In this document: positions 45,601 to 59,205 of the stretch, piece after piece
Position numbering within the stretch: the first letter of the stretch is position 1
Layout of the letters: every line of letters starts with the position of its first letter
Assembly: GCF_964199755.1 (NCBI RefSeq)
Contig: NC_133906.1
Coordinates: forward strand, 19,405,419-19,469,418
Length of the DNA stretch: 64,000 bases
Direction: 5' to 3'
Origin: Larus michahellis
Taxonomy: Eukaryota; Chordata; Aves; Charadriiformes; Laridae
The notes under the pieces: generated by a model
The model's database searches: none
The model's input: the letters and a program-made list of their open reading frames with translations, nothing else
What the model was told of the DNA's origin: nothing
Made by a program: the position numbers and the translations under genes

Positions 45601-48600
45601 GTTTTCTCCTGCCGGCACGGCCCCAGCTGGCAGGGCAGGGATGCTGGCTCTGGCAGGCAGGCTGGGACTTTGCGGGTCCCCAGGACCTGCTGCGCTGCTG
45701 GGGCCACCAGCAGATCGGCTCGGCGCTGGGTCACTGATGCCGGAGCGACAGCTTGCATGGGTGGCATGTTCAATCCGCACTGTTTAGTTTCTGTGCCTTT
45801 TTAACGCTGTCAAAACATGAGACGCTCCTGCTGCTTTCTCAGCCTTGTTAATTGATTGCAAAGAGCAGATTTCTGTTCAAATTGCAGCTACTTTTGAACT
45901 TCGGACTTGCCTTTAAAATCCAATTCCTACGAGGTTTTCCTCCCCCCCATCTCTCCTTCCAAGCACGGCTCTGCTCTAGCTTGCAGAGCTGTGAAGCAGC
46001 ACAAGCGCAACTCTCTCCCACGAACCCCCTTGGAGGACCGAGGGCAGGTCACACAATCCACAGGGATCCCACAAGGGGTTTTCTGCTCCTGTGCTGGTCT
46101 TCCCAGCTCCCCCAGCCTCTGGGACCTCTGGAAACAGAGGATTGCAGAGCCCATGCCAACCCATCACCTGGAGCCTGCAGGCGAGACCCTCTCTGGGGAG
46201 CATCTCTTAGGCTGAACCTCCAGCTGCGGTATTTCCAGCCTTTCCCACTCCGGCCTCGTTGTATTCCCTCCTCCCTACTCCAGTGACTGTTCATTCCCCC
46301 CAGTAAGCCTCATTGATCACATGGGTGCAGGATAACGCCGTGTGTTGGGTGCTGAGAGAAGCACCTGCGTGAGTCACAGCAATAGCTGCGCTCCCTGCCT
46401 GTCCTCCACCCACACCCCAGCTCAGTCACCTCGGCAGTTCGGGGGTTTTCAGTCTGTTTTCCAGCTCTGCCAAAGCCGGTAACAGTTTGAGCTGTACAGC
46501 GGGGCTGGAGCCTTCCTGACAGCGTGCCTGGCAGGCTCTGGGTTTCCTTAGATGAGGCCAAACAGGAGCTCTGGAAAAGCCCAACTGAATCCAGCAGCAG
46601 CTGGAGAAGGGCTGGTGAGCTGGGACACCTCCAGGCTCAAACTGTGATCCCCTCCAGGGAGACTGGGAAAACCACATCACAAGAATGGCCCAGGCCCAGG
46701 CCCTCGGCAGAAGTGATGCAAGGAGGAATGGGGGAGCTGGGCAAAGCCTCCCGACCCCTCTCTGGTCACCCCTGAGCCTGCACTAACGAAAACACGGGCG
46801 ATGTCCACGGAGGATGAGCCCACAAGGATGGCGCCTGCACTAACACGCAGACGTCCAGCTGAAGCGCTTGCCAAGAACCTGCTGCTCCGGAAAACAGCCT
46901 GAGACTTGCAAGGAGCTACTTGCCAGAGCAGAAAAGGTTCCTCTCCAGCACATCCTTCTCTCAACAGATGTGTTTCAGGTCCTGCTAAGCTGTAAAGAGG
47001 CTGGCCAAGAGTCCCCGATGGGTGCAGGTGGGCTCAGCTCCATTAGCTGTCATTAACTAGTCAAAATGATTTTCATCAACTCAAGAAATCTGGATTTCAG
47101 ACTCAAAGATGAGCGGTATGGGCACAAAAACCACCTAAACTCTTTCTTTACATCGCCTCTTGCAAATGCACTGGCCATCGGGAGCCACAAAACCAGCCTG
47201 CTGCTGGGCAGGAGGCACGGCCGGAGGCAGCTGTGGCCGATCCAGCGCTGGAGGGTGCTGGGCACAGGGGAGGAGAGGCTGGATTTGGATGAAAAATCAA
47301 GGCAAAAGCACACTCAATGTGAGTAGTTGGAGCAGCAGTTCAGGGTTTCTACATTACTTGATAATTTTAGATCACAGATGGAAATATCCAAGAGAAGCGT
47401 CTCGTAAATCGCACGGTCTGTGGTTTTTCCCTTTTTCCCTGCTGCGTTACGAAGGAAAATTGCAGCCGTTGTTTCCAAAAGCCACGAAATACCGTGCAGG
47501 CCCTGGCAAGTTCATGTCCAGCTGAAGCAAACTCCATTCCAGTTTGCTCTTTGCCTCTGAAAAGGTCACCGAACACAACAGCTGCATTTTTCTGGGTGTA
47601 ATTTGCACCTTTCCCCAGGCTCATTTGGCTGCTCTGACGCCTTTCGCACCAGCGCTGATTCAGCGTTGTTCTCATGCCAGCCCTGCACCCCTGGAACACA
47701 ACGGCAACCGGTGGATTTCTGATAGGAAACGTGGAAAAAAGCATGGGCAAGCAGCTGGGAGAGGAACAAAAGGGGATTTTTTTGTATGAATCTCCAATAA
47801 ACAGAGGAAAGACGGGAACTTTGCTAAAAGTCACCGTGCTGCACCCAGCAAGAGAAGATGCTGGGGCCCAGAAGATCTTCTTTGCTGCTGCCTCCCTCCG
47901 TGGCCAGGAGAAAACACGATGAGCGCTGCGGCAGAGACACCCGGTAGCACTTGGTGCCGCAGTCCTGCCTTCAAAACCACGTTCTCCATCTGCCCTCAGT
48001 CTCAGCACCGCAGCGGTAGATTGTCACCGTCCTTTCCCTGGCGCTGCCCCAGCTGCCCTCGCACCCCTCCGGGCTGCCCCGGTTTACCCGTGGGGCTCGG
48101 GGTGAGCGTCGTGCCATCAACTGGGAGCAGCTGCATCTTCGTGCTGCAGCCCAGGACACGCTGGGCTCCAGGATGTGGCCCCTTGATTACCCTGGAGCTA
48201 TGATAATGGCTTTCTATTTTAATTACATGAAAGTCTAAACGTGCTGCAGGGTCTGGCTAATTCCGCACAGCACAGAGGCCTATGCATCACCCGGCAGCTT
48301 ATTTTTTTTGCATAATAAAGGTAAAGCAGCACTGGGGACATGTCTTCTACGGTCCAACGTCAGCCCCCTGCAGGTCCAGAGAGCTGCGAGCGGGAGGGGG
48401 GAGGGAGGGAAGGCAGGCAAAATAAACAGATAAATCCCTGGAACATATGGCGTGTGCTCGGTATCTTTACGCATGAGGCACCCCACTTAATAAAAGTTTA
48501 GGATGGAAAAGCCAAATAAAATTGATAATCTGCCCAGGGAGGGTGATTCAGATGAAGTAAGCACATTACAAGGGGGTGACTGATTTACAGTTTTCTTCTA

Positions 48601-49785
48601 TTTGCAGTTTTATGACTATTACAGTTATTCTTGTGAATATAATTCATTACCATGCTATTATTCCCAGAAGTGAAAATCAAAGGTTTATCAGCCGACACTG
48701 GCAAGCATGAAATACTGCCCCAACACGCAGCTCTACACTGGAATCAAAGCTCAAAACCAACCGAGGAGGCAGGAGCCGAGCACTCGCCTCTCCCCATCGC
48801 CAGGTCCCCTCCCGGGATGCGGGCAGGGGCAGGCGGCTCGGAGCCAGCAGCATCTCCCAGCCGGGCAGGGAGGAGGCGATGAACCATACAGGCATCCACA
48901 CAACCGGGATCGCATCCTCCAAAAGATGACGGACACGGGAGTGGGAAAGTGAGGGCAGTTGGGTTATTTGTAATACAGGTGTGTGCGCTGGCGGGCAGCC
49001 CTGGGGGGGACAGAGGCAGCGTGGAGCGACAGGAGCTGGGTACCAAAGAGGGGTCAGGCACGCGGCCTCTACCGGGGCCACAGCACGCTCCCAAGGCGTG
49101 GGTTTGGGCACGGCATCTCACGGCATTGTGAGGTGCCGGTGGGGCGGGATGATGGGCTCGAAACCAAGAGAACGTGACCTGGAGCCAGAAAGAATGGATT
49201 CAGGGGATGGTTTTATTTTGGCTAACAGCTATAGCTGGCAGAAATGGACTAACCCAGGGTTTTATCCAACCTAAAAAGCAGTGAGGAGAGGACTGAAATG
49301 TAATTTAGGTTGCTGCTCAGTGGATACCTGATCCTATAGCCCACATATAACACAAAAGCCCTCCCTCCCATGGCGAGGTTTCTCTGCCAGCAGCTGAAGC
49401 CCAGCCCCAGCCAGCCACTGCTGCAGCTGCTCCAGCCCAATGGCACAGGCCTCCCCGCAGCATCCTGCTGGCTTTCGGGCTTTGTCAATCCTACAGTCTA
49501 GCCTCAGCTGTGAAAAATAAGACAAATCTCTTCCAGCCTCCCTTTGCTCCATTTTTCAACAAGTTTTGGTCTGAAGAGCCCCCCTTTACTGTTTCCTGTT
49601 TGGCTCCACGACGGATCCTCATCCCAAAGGCTTTGTTGCAGCACTCCAGATAATCCTGCTCCAATGCTGATAGATGTCACGTAGCTCTGGATAAAAAAAC
49701 TCCGGAAAGTAATGGCAAAGGCAGCCCTGCACAGCACGGAAACCCTGCAATAAACCCCTGTGCTGCTTGAGGGTGGATGCAGGGG

Positions 49786-49942
49786 GGAGAGGAGAGGAGG
49801 GGAGAGGAGAGGAGAGGAGAGGAGAGGAGAGGAGAGGAGAGGAGAGGAGAGGAGAGGAGAGGAGAGGAGAGGAGAGGAGAGGAGAGGAGAGGAGAGGAGA
49901 GGAGAGGAGAGGAGAGGAGAGGAGAGGAGAGGAGAGGAGAGG
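49786..49942 (+). repeat. (GGAGA)n pentanucleotide array 1
   Basis: A near-perfect purine array. From 49801 to 49942 it is about 28 perfect GGAGA units; the first 15 bases carry one G-for-A variation. The long Arg/Glu open frames on the plus strand and Ser/Leu/Pro frames on the minus strand come only from this repeat. All-purine mirror repeats of this kind can form triplex (H-)DNA. Confidence 0.97.
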
Positions 49943-52900
49943 TGATGGAGCCCCAGATCAGCACATCTGGGCCAGATCAAGGGCCCCTTCAGCCCAGCAT
50001 CCCAGCACTGGTCCTGGCCAAGAGCAGTTCTGATGGAGAGAGAAGGATGGATCAGACTTGTGGGACACTTCCCTGGCATCCACCCATCTGGGTCCCAGAG
50101 CTTGTCTTGGTGCTTAATAGCTCTTAATGGATTTTTTTTCTTCCTAGAATTTGTCTAATCACTTTCTGAAGCCTGGCAAATTTTTGGCATTTGCAGTATC
50201 TGCTGGTAATAAGTCTCCGGCTGAAGGGCGCGCTGCGGGAGGAGCTTTGTGTGCTTTCAAAGCCTCGGTCCACGGTGCTGGGATCTCAGTGACATATGAG
50301 GATGGGAAACACGAATGCAGAGGCAAGGAGTTTTCTCCTCATCACTACAAAGTGGCACAGAAAGACAGAGTCTCTGAAGTCTCAATTGTTTAAAAGGAAA
50401 TAGAAGCGTCACTAGCTGCGTTCTCAGTCTGTCCTCAGCTCTCTGCTCTCTCCGGGGCCCTAAAAATGGCACATCCCGGAACAGCTGAAAATAAGCCGCC
50501 AGGACAAGCCGCAATTGCTGTTTAACAGCTTTAGATCAGGAAAAAAACCCAAACCCCCACTTAAACAAATGTGCCCATTGACTGGAGTGAGCTGAGGCTC
50601 TGCCCGCGTTCAAAGTGAAGCCCACGTCAAGTGCTGTGCTGAGAAGGGGCAGTTCGGTGAAGCCAAGAGCTGCGATGGTGAGATGAGACCAGACCAGCAA
50701 AGGCTTGGCCTGATGACAGCCCCTTCTGCGGCCCCTCGGACCACCAGCACCAGCTCAGGCCCTTTGTCCCCATGCCACCGCCACGGCCAGGCACCAGGCT
50801 GGGGCTGCCCTGGGCTTCCCCAGTGCCACCGGCACGGCGGCTTCCAGCCGGCGTTTCGCACAGCGAACAGCTCCAACTGGACGTGCGCAAAATAAATCCT
50901 ATTAAGCTGCAAATGTCACGAAGTAAAGGCAAATCAGCTGCAGCAATAAAACCATGTACTTTCCCTGCCAGAGGCTGGGGACAGGGTGCACGGGGGCCCC
51001 GAAAGTGCCCAGCGAGGACGCAGCTCCAGACTGAGCTAACGGCACATGTGCGGCCGAGAGACTTCAGCATCACGGTTAATTGTGATGAGCAATAAAATTC
51101 CAGCTGGGGATGAAGGTCCCAGCGCCTGCCAATTAGTCCTGGCATCCTGAAGACAGACTGTAATGGGATTATTGAACTGGTCCTATTATGCACTGAAGTG
51201 TTCGGGGAACCTCGCCACTGTGCCGCTGCTGAGCTGAGGGGAGGGATGTGCACACCAGCACACGCCGGGAAGGGCTGCCCAGGGAGCTGGGATGGGAATC
51301 AGGCACCTGCCCTCCCTTCCCGCAAAAAATAAGGACCTTTTCTCACTCCCTGGCTAAAGTACTCATGCCAAAGGTGTTTGAGTCAACAAGCAGGCGGCAA
51401 AGCTGGGCAGTAACCAAGATTTTGCTGGTTTAAGATAAAAATGGATTCCATTTTCTCTTTTGAAAGACAAACCCAAAGAAGCTGCATCAGCCCCCAGCTG
51501 AGAATATTTAAAAGGCAGCGCTGATGCGAGTAGCTGTTTGCTTGGCCATTTTACCATAATGGCAGGTATTTGTGATTTGGAGCATTTTCCTTGGCAGCCC
51601 TGATGAGATTTCATGTTTATAACACTGCAATTAAGGGCGGGAGGATGGGCTCAGCCTGCCAAAGGAGCCGCTGCTCTCTCCAGCTCACAGGTGACATTTG
51701 GAGCCGGCGGGTTCACCACGACAGACGATGGAGGGAGCATCCTGCAGACTCCTCCTCTCAGCCGCTGCTGAAAATACGTGACCCTCTGGCCCTGCTTGCT
51801 GCAGATGTTGCTGGAGGGATGTCTCTTTGGTGGGGAAAGACCAAAACTGCTATTCAGATGAGAGCAACATTGGCAAGCCCCAGCTACAGAAAGGTGCAGA
51901 CGTTTGTGTTGTGGGTGCTGCATCCTCAGCTCTCCCCGTGTGTCCCAGGAGGGTCCCCTGGCTGTCGGCAGCTCGGAGGCAGGGACCACGGCTGGGTGTG
52001 TGCCCCTACCATGGCCCATGCGGTGCCATCCTCAGCCCTTCCTGGAGCTCTGAAGCCACGAATCACCCCAGAGAGACCCTGGTCCAGTGTAGAGCTGAGA
52101 TCTCCCAAATTATCACACAGAGCCCACGGCCCTGTCCCGCTCAGTGCCCATTGCTCATTTTTGGCTGAATGGCAAAAATGTGGCTTCATTTTGCACTCTG
52201 GACTTGGCCATAGAGATAAAATAATTCTGTGCTGAGAAAGGTCATCTCCCGCTCATATCTCACCCCAAAACTTCTCTTCCTCTGGTGCAAGGACCCGGCC
52301 ATCGTGGGGCTCTCCTGACTCCTCGATGGAAGAACCTGGGAGCTTTCAGGAGCCCAGGCAAGCCGGGGACACTGCCTGCCCCAGGGGATGGCTGCAGTCA
52401 CAGCAGGCTTGCAGGCGGATGACAGAATTGAATCAGACGCCATTTATTAGGCAATAAAGGGGCAGACTAAGCGGAAAATGAGTGAGGTGGGAGAGGATGG
52501 GTTCTAGTCTGTGTCTGAGGGAAGCATTAGCAGGATATGGTTTACAGGGATGAAAAGCCATTTGATTATTAGTGCCTGTGGCTGCAGGAGAGGAAATGGT
52601 GCTACTTTTCCCCCTGCTCAGCGCAGCGCAGAGCCAGGACTCCTCCGGCCGTGCCCGAGGGCTGCAGCAAGGCGGCGGAGCTCAGCCACCACGGCCGAGG
52701 CTGCGCCATGGTCCAGAGGAAGGGCAGCAAAGGTCCTGCTGCCGGAGCAAGGCTGCTCTGCCCACACTGGGCTGCAGCCAGTCACTCCTATAAAAGCATT
52801 AAGAGGGTGTGAATTTTATCTCCAGTTCGTAAGGAGCCTTGCTTTTTCCGCCTGGTGTGAGGTGCTTCCAGGTGGAGATTCATTTCACCTTTATCATCCC

Positions 52901-53230
52901 AGGCAGATGCCCCCAGGCTCCCGGGAAGGCTCAGCCAAGATGATGTGCACATCCCAGAGCCCAGGGAGATGCAGGGAAATGCCCTGGGAGCCACCTGTGA
53001 CCTGCTGTGACCTGCCCTGCTGTCCCCGTCAGGCCAAGCGAAGCTGGCAGCCCGCAGCCACGCTCGGAACTGACTCTGAATCCATCATTTCCACTGCATT
53101 AATTTCTACTTATTATTGATCACCTCGTAACACACTAGGATTGTGCTGCGCTCCACCAGCCGTGAGTTATGAACCCATCGATATTTGGCCGTGGTAAATG
53201 GTGTGCCCTTAGGAGCCACCCTGCCCTCGC

Positions 53231-53377
53231 GGAGAGGAGAGGAGAGGAGAGGAGAGGAGAGGAGAGGAGAGGAGAGGAGAGGAGAGGAGAGGAGAGGAGA
53301 GGAGAGGAGAGGAGAGGAGAGGAGAGGAGAGGAGAGGAGAGGAGAGGAGAGGAGAGGAGAGGAGAGGAGAGGAGAGG
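53231..53377 (+). repeat. (GGAGA)n pentanucleotide array 2
   Basis: A perfect purine array of about 29 GGAGA units, in the same orientation and of the same length class as the array at 49786-49942, some 3.3 kb away. The flanks differ (CTGCCCTCGC before, GGTCCCCAC after), so the two are not an obvious block duplication. Confidence 0.97.
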
Positions 53378-56300
53378 GGTCCCCACACTCCCACTCTGCA
53401 TGCAGTTGCCCAGGGTAGGAGCCATCAGATTGCGAATCCTAATGTGGCCATTGGAAGTACTTACCTGCTCCTACCGGGGCATAATGCACTAGTCACAGAG
53501 CTGATCGCTATACTGGATTCTGCTGTAGGTACAGCACAGCGCTTCACTTGTGTGGTCCTGAGGTATTTGGGAGCCAGAGAACAGTGGGATACCAGGGGAT
53601 ACCAGTTGTTTACATTTTTAAAGACTTCAGGGTCAGCAGCCAGGATTTATCCGGAGTTAGAGGTGAGCACCAGTGCAGTCTTGGCACCCACTGCCTAATG
53701 AAACGTGATAGCAGCAAGGGGAGAAGGGGGGGCTCGGTGCCGGAGGGTCTCCCAAAAGCAAACAGCACTTTGATTTATTAAAAATTCGATGCCCAAGGAC
53801 TCAGCTCACAGGTGGGACTCGGGTACAAGAGCCACGCGCGTGCTGCCAAGCGAGTGGGTGTCCACACCGTCAGGGCAGCCTCTGCGGATACTGGAGGTAG
53901 GAGGGATATCAGAGGGGGTTTGCTCCTCACATTGCAGGGCGGGAGGTGAGCGGCAGGAGGAACTGTGCCCCTCAGCAGCACTTCATGCAATTAGGTGCAT
54001 TAAATTGGGTGCCTTAAAGGAAAGGGCGGCTGCAGCATCAGCTGCTTTGGAGACGCTGGGAGGGAGGGAGGGGGCATTGATCTCTTCCCTGCTACAATTT
54101 CTGTGGCCGGCGGCAGCAGTCAGAGCATCCCCGAGGAGGACGTGGAGCCGCCACGGCCGCAGAGCGCTAACGACAGTGGCAGAGGTGAGACAGGAGGACT
54201 CAGTCCAGGTTGTGCCGGTGATGCTGCACGTTCGCGGCTTCACGTCAAGGGGACCTGAAGTGTGCACCAAGAACCTCAGGGCTGTCACTTGTTTCCCACT
54301 GCACCACGACAGCTTCTCACCCTGAGGAGAGAACACCGGGATGTCCCCAGCTCCCTAATGGGGTCCCTGTGCCAAGGAAAGGGAGGGAGAGCTGGTGGCC
54401 CCCCCCAGGACAGGCAGGAGGGGAGTCGAGGTTGGGCTCAGGACAAGGGCAAGATCAAATTGCAGGCTGCGAGCAGCAGCATTTCCCCTCACAGAATTTG
54501 CTCTCGTTTGGCTTTGGGTTCCCTCTTACCCCTTCTCCTACCCTGAAGGGCTTTCAGCACGCACAAGGGAGCTCTTCCCAAAGCCCTCACCCTGAAATAT
54601 TGTGTCCTGGCACGTCAAGACACCACCTCCCTGCCCAGCCCTGCTAATTGCAAGATAAACCTGGATTTGAGGAGGGATGGCACGCAATGTTTGAGTGCAC
54701 GAGGGAGCAAAGGGACACCAAACATGGAGAACGAGAACAGGGACAGACCGTGAGACAAGAAGCTTGCTGTGAGGTCCCCGGAAAGTATTGGGAATTACAA
54801 TATTCACTGCACGGACCCGTTGGCTGGAGAGGGGTGATGGGTTTCTTTCCCATACAAGAGCTGACATGCCTTCAGATGACCTGCCAAAAGCTGAGATACG
54901 AGGGAGAGGACAAGGAGGGCTGGCTCTCCTTGCTGTGGGACAAGGACACCCCTGTAACGCGGCTCCTCCTGGCAGAGCTCACACCCAGCTCAGCGGCTGG
55001 TGCCTTGCCAGGGAAAACTGCTCGCGCCTCGAGCAGCTCCTCACCTCTGGACACCTGAGCTTATCCTCCAGGAAAGCAGAAATCCTCCTGCGGGGATGTC
55101 GTGCTGACGGCACAGCCACACACACCACCTCCCTATAGCTTCTATGAATATTTTTTGTGGTAGGTCGTTTATGAGCTGCAGACTCAGGAATGCTCTTTTC
55201 TCGCCTTCGTCAAAAACCAGAGCAGCTCTACCTACGCATTAATACCCAGCACACGCAATTTATCTCAAACCACCTGAACTTCTTGTCGTGGTGTCTTATC
55301 TGCCAGCATCTGCCCTGGGAGGCGTTACATGGCATTTCTCTGTGCGGAGCCCCAGTCCGTCAGAGCCTCGGTGTTTTAGATCATATTTCCTCAATACGAC
55401 ATAAGCTGTTGGGAAAAAAAGAGCAAACACACCGCAGAAACGAGAGGGAGCCTGCGAGCGCATATGGAAAAAAGGCAAAGCAAGGTTTGGGTTTCCCATC
55501 CACGCTCTCTTGAGTGTCCCATTAAATTTGCAAACTGACTGGAGGCAGAATGATCCAAAGCCCAGCTGTTTCGCAGCCGTGCCGCGGGAATTGCTCTCTG
55601 CCTCATGCTGCAGTTTGTCAAATGGCGTTTTCATCTTTAGAGGCCCTTAATTAGCCCCCTCGTTTTTCGACAAAACCATCTTTGGTTTTGCAGCCTGCAT
55701 GTTGGGATGGGGCGACCCTGGGTGCAGAATCCCAGCACCCGGAATGATGGTGCCCAGTTCCCACAGGGCCGTCCCAGTTCCCTGTATAACCTCTACGGAA
55801 ATACACAGTGGCACTTCCCTCTGGTCCCCCGGTATTTTTTCTGAATCACTTATTTCTAAGAAACTTAGAAACAGGCTTAAACCCCTCCTTTTTGGTCCCA
55901 GTACTGCAAAGCACCGATGCTATAAACAAATGGCAACAGCCTCAAACCTCTGGGCAGAGGCTCCTCCTTTGGGGGTGACCCGTCCCGAGCCAGGCTGCTC
56001 CTCAGGGCTGCAATGCTGCTCCCCCAAAAGAGAGTGGGGCACCCGCAGAGCTCCATGGGGGGCTCAGAGGGGGCTGCATCATGCCCACATCCCCTGCCAG
56101 CCTGTGCAGGAGCGGGGACGGTGATGTCCCCTTCCCACTACCCTCCAACCGGAGAGGGAAAGCGCAGGGATGATGCAGGACCTGATGCATCGCGGGGCTC
56201 CTGAGTGACTCAGAGGAGGAGCAGCCAAACAGCGCTCCCTTTATTGATTTATTTATAGAGAATGAGATATTAATGCAAGACCTGTTGTTTGAACCGGTTT

Positions 56301-57647
56301 CTTCTCCCCGTGCCAAGAGAGAAGCCCTGCTGTGCCGGGGTGTGCGTGCGTGCAGGCGTGTGCAGAGTGCTAATCCCTGCCCCGTCCCCTCCTCGCTCCA
56401 TCTGTTCCTTCCGATGATTCGCTTCGACTTCTCAGCTTCCTATTCCCTTTCCCCTCTCTGAGCAGGGAGCGGCTGGCAATTAAAAAAATTAGCAGGGGGG
56501 AAACGTTTCATAATGCACATGATTGTTCCTTTAGCCCAAGGAATTTTAATTAGCTGAAAATACAGAACAAGTTCTGCAGGTCAGACCCTGCAGCCTGGCA
56601 GTGAGACCTTCTCCTGCCTGCAACGTGCCTCGATGGTCTGTTATTACGTGGCCAGAGCTTACACCTCCAGATTTTCCTTCACCTTTATTATTATTTTTAT
56701 GTCCTAAGTTTTACAATATATAGGCTTTACAGCAGGGTATTTTTTGTGATGGGTTTTTATCTTGGTTTTGGTTTTTGCTCAGTAGCATAACAAGACGATG
56801 GGATTTATGGGCAGCTCTGGGTTTTCTGTTACAGCTTTTCTTAGCAAGATCATCACTTTTGTCACTACCCTTGCTGGCCTTTCTCGCTGGCTTTGGTGGT
56901 CCCCAAGAGACGCAGCCCACATTAGTCTCCAGCTGTTGTTCAAGCAACCCAAGCAGCGATCACACAGGAGCTGCTGTAGCTAAATAAAAGTTTCAAGAAC
57001 AGCAGGGTTTTAGAAGTCTTCTGAGGTATTTCTGCTGTCATCCATTAGCAGCGGCTTGGGCAAAGCCCTGCTTACAGGGGACAATGGCAAAAAGCGTCCT
57101 TGGTTGGAAGGCTAAGGACTAACGCAGCAGTCTTGGATGACCGGTGGGGGACTGAGAAAGCAGCTGAGAGCTGCAGCAAAGCCAGGAGCTCTAAATGGGA
57201 AAAAGGATAAAAAGAACCGGGGTGTTATTTCTTAATGATGCCAAACTCAGGACTCGGGTGGGGAAGGTGTGAGCCAGCTCCAGCGCGTGCCCAAGCTGCT
57301 CCAGGGGGAGCTGCCCCACGGCTGAGGAAGAAAAGGCTCTGCCTGGCCGTGAATTTGGGGCTGTGATCCTGGCGGCGGAGGCCGTGAAGGCTGAGGGATC
57401 CTCAGAGGCCAGCGGGAATGAACCGCCCTGTAGTTTTGTGATGAAGGGAGAGCAAAGAGCACCCTTCAGCTGAGATGGTGGTGAGAATTTGGGAAAGGCC
57501 TCGCCGGGCAGCCAGCAGTCAGCAGCCAGCAGCCGTTGCAGGCTGATTCTCCACCCAGCCCCGTCTCAGAAGCAGGGCTCTCACAACACGGCATCGACCA
57601 TGTTTTAGCTTAAGTGGGCTAATGAGATTCACTCGTTAAAAACCCCG

Positions 57648-57671
57648 CCAGCCCACCCACCCACCCACCCA
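57648..57671 (+). repeat. Short (CCCA)n run
   Basis: About five CCCA units ending before GCAAGAG. A minor simple repeat. Confidence 0.85.
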
Positions 57672-59004
57672 GCAAGAGTGTGAGGATAAAGATCCAGCAA
57701 AAATCTTCTCCCCCTTGATTTTGTGGAGTTAACCCTTGAGTCTTGTGATTCCCTTTAGGTGGAGCCCCAGAGTGGGCACCGAAGGGCAAAAGGATGCCAG
57801 TACGGCAGGCTTGCTCCTTCAGCATCTCTCAAGGAAGGACAAGGGCCAACAACTCCCTTTTCACACCCTCATCTCTGATAATTTGCGGAGACGAGGACAT
57901 TTCAATACTTTTGCATTCACTTTGCAAATATCGCCCCACGCATTTGGCAAAAAACTGGATGTTTTTCCCCTCAAGAGAAAGATCCCACTTGCAATGTGGT
58001 CCATGATGGTGCTAAGACAAGAGCAGGGACTGGAGATGTCCCTGGTGTTGCCTAGAGCTGTGTTTTAGCTTAGTAATTACAAGATGATTATCTTGGAATT
58101 CCTTCCCTGGAAGAGAGGAGGAAGGAATCCCTGGAGGCTTTACACTGGATGGCAACCTGCGGGCAAGGCCGAACCTGCACAGGATGGAGCAGCTTTGCCC
58201 AACCTCCTCCTGGGCTTCTTGCACCAACATCCCCCTCCCTGCCACTCAAAAAAAATAATAAATAAAATAAAGAAAGGAGGAATTCCTAGAGGATCCAACT
58301 GCCTCAGCATAGAAAGCTTTTCCCATAGCAGGAGCTCGCCTCTCCTCCTCCCCACAGCAGCCAGGGCATGGCAGGGCCGAATCTGCCCTCTGGCAAGGTG
58401 GGAAATTGCTCACTGGGGAGTGTAAATATTTCAGCCATGTCTCTCCCATGTTTAAGTGCTCAGTCCACTCCTGCAGACTCGCCCTAATCCCCTGGCGTCC
58501 TGTGCAGAAGCAAAACCAAGCCCCCAGCCCTGGAGACAGTGCAGTCAAATTGTCATCAGTTTCCAAGGAAAAGTAAATAAAAAAAGTTCATGCTTTACGT
58601 GCTCCTAAAGCCTGGCTGGGCTGGCTGTGAATCACTGTCTCTGCACAGGGCTGGGACAAGCTGGGACAGACCGAAGCGAAGACAAGCCGGGATGAAGTGA
58701 CGGGCTCAGCAGCACTTTGCTCCGAAGCTGTCCCCGGAGGCACGGCCAAGGTGGTGTGTCCAGACCCTTGATCTGTGCATCGCCAGAGAGCTGGGCCTCT
58801 GGGGAGATTATAGACCCAGGTCCCCAGGGGTGGTCACCACGGGCTCTCCTGGCTATCTGTCACTGGAAGATGTTCGGGCTGGCAACAGGGCAAAGCATCA
58901 CCCACGTGCTGACCTCCGGGGCTTCCCAATGGCTGTTAGAAACCACTGCAGGGACACACACATGGCCATAGTGGTCTGGAGACACTTGTCCATAGCCCCT
59001 GGGT

Positions 59005-59205
59005 GAGGGAAAAAATAAAAGGGCTCAGTCTGGAGCAGAGGAGGTTGAGGGGAGGGGGCATGTGTGTCCCAGCTCCAAGGGCAGAGGAGATGGGGGGGAC
59101 TAAGAGCAGGGGAGAAAAATATCGACCAGAAATGGCATTGGTAGAGCTGGTCCTGCCCCAGAGCTAAGAGGGGAGATCTCTAGTGATCCCTTCCAATGAA
59201 ATCTG
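59005..59205 (+). mobile_element. Degenerate CR1-like LINE fragment
   Basis: GGGCTCAGTCTGGAGCAGAG, then GAGGTTGAGGGGAG, and the end GATCTCTAGTGATCCCTTCC match by eye the 3' part of avian CR1 LINEs (CTCAGCCTGGAGAAGAGGAG and the terminal GGTCCCTTCCAA). The middle is shortened and heavily diverged. No reverse transcriptase frame remains. Confidence 0.4.

Noticed and set aside
49504-50127. Long Arg/Glu frames (plus) and Ser/Leu/Pro frames (minus)
   Set aside because: They are read-through of a (GGAGA)n array whose period, not a multiple of three, keeps every frame open.
53135-53492. Similar Arg/Glu and Ser/Leu/Pro frames
   Set aside because: Same cause, from the second (GGAGA)n array.
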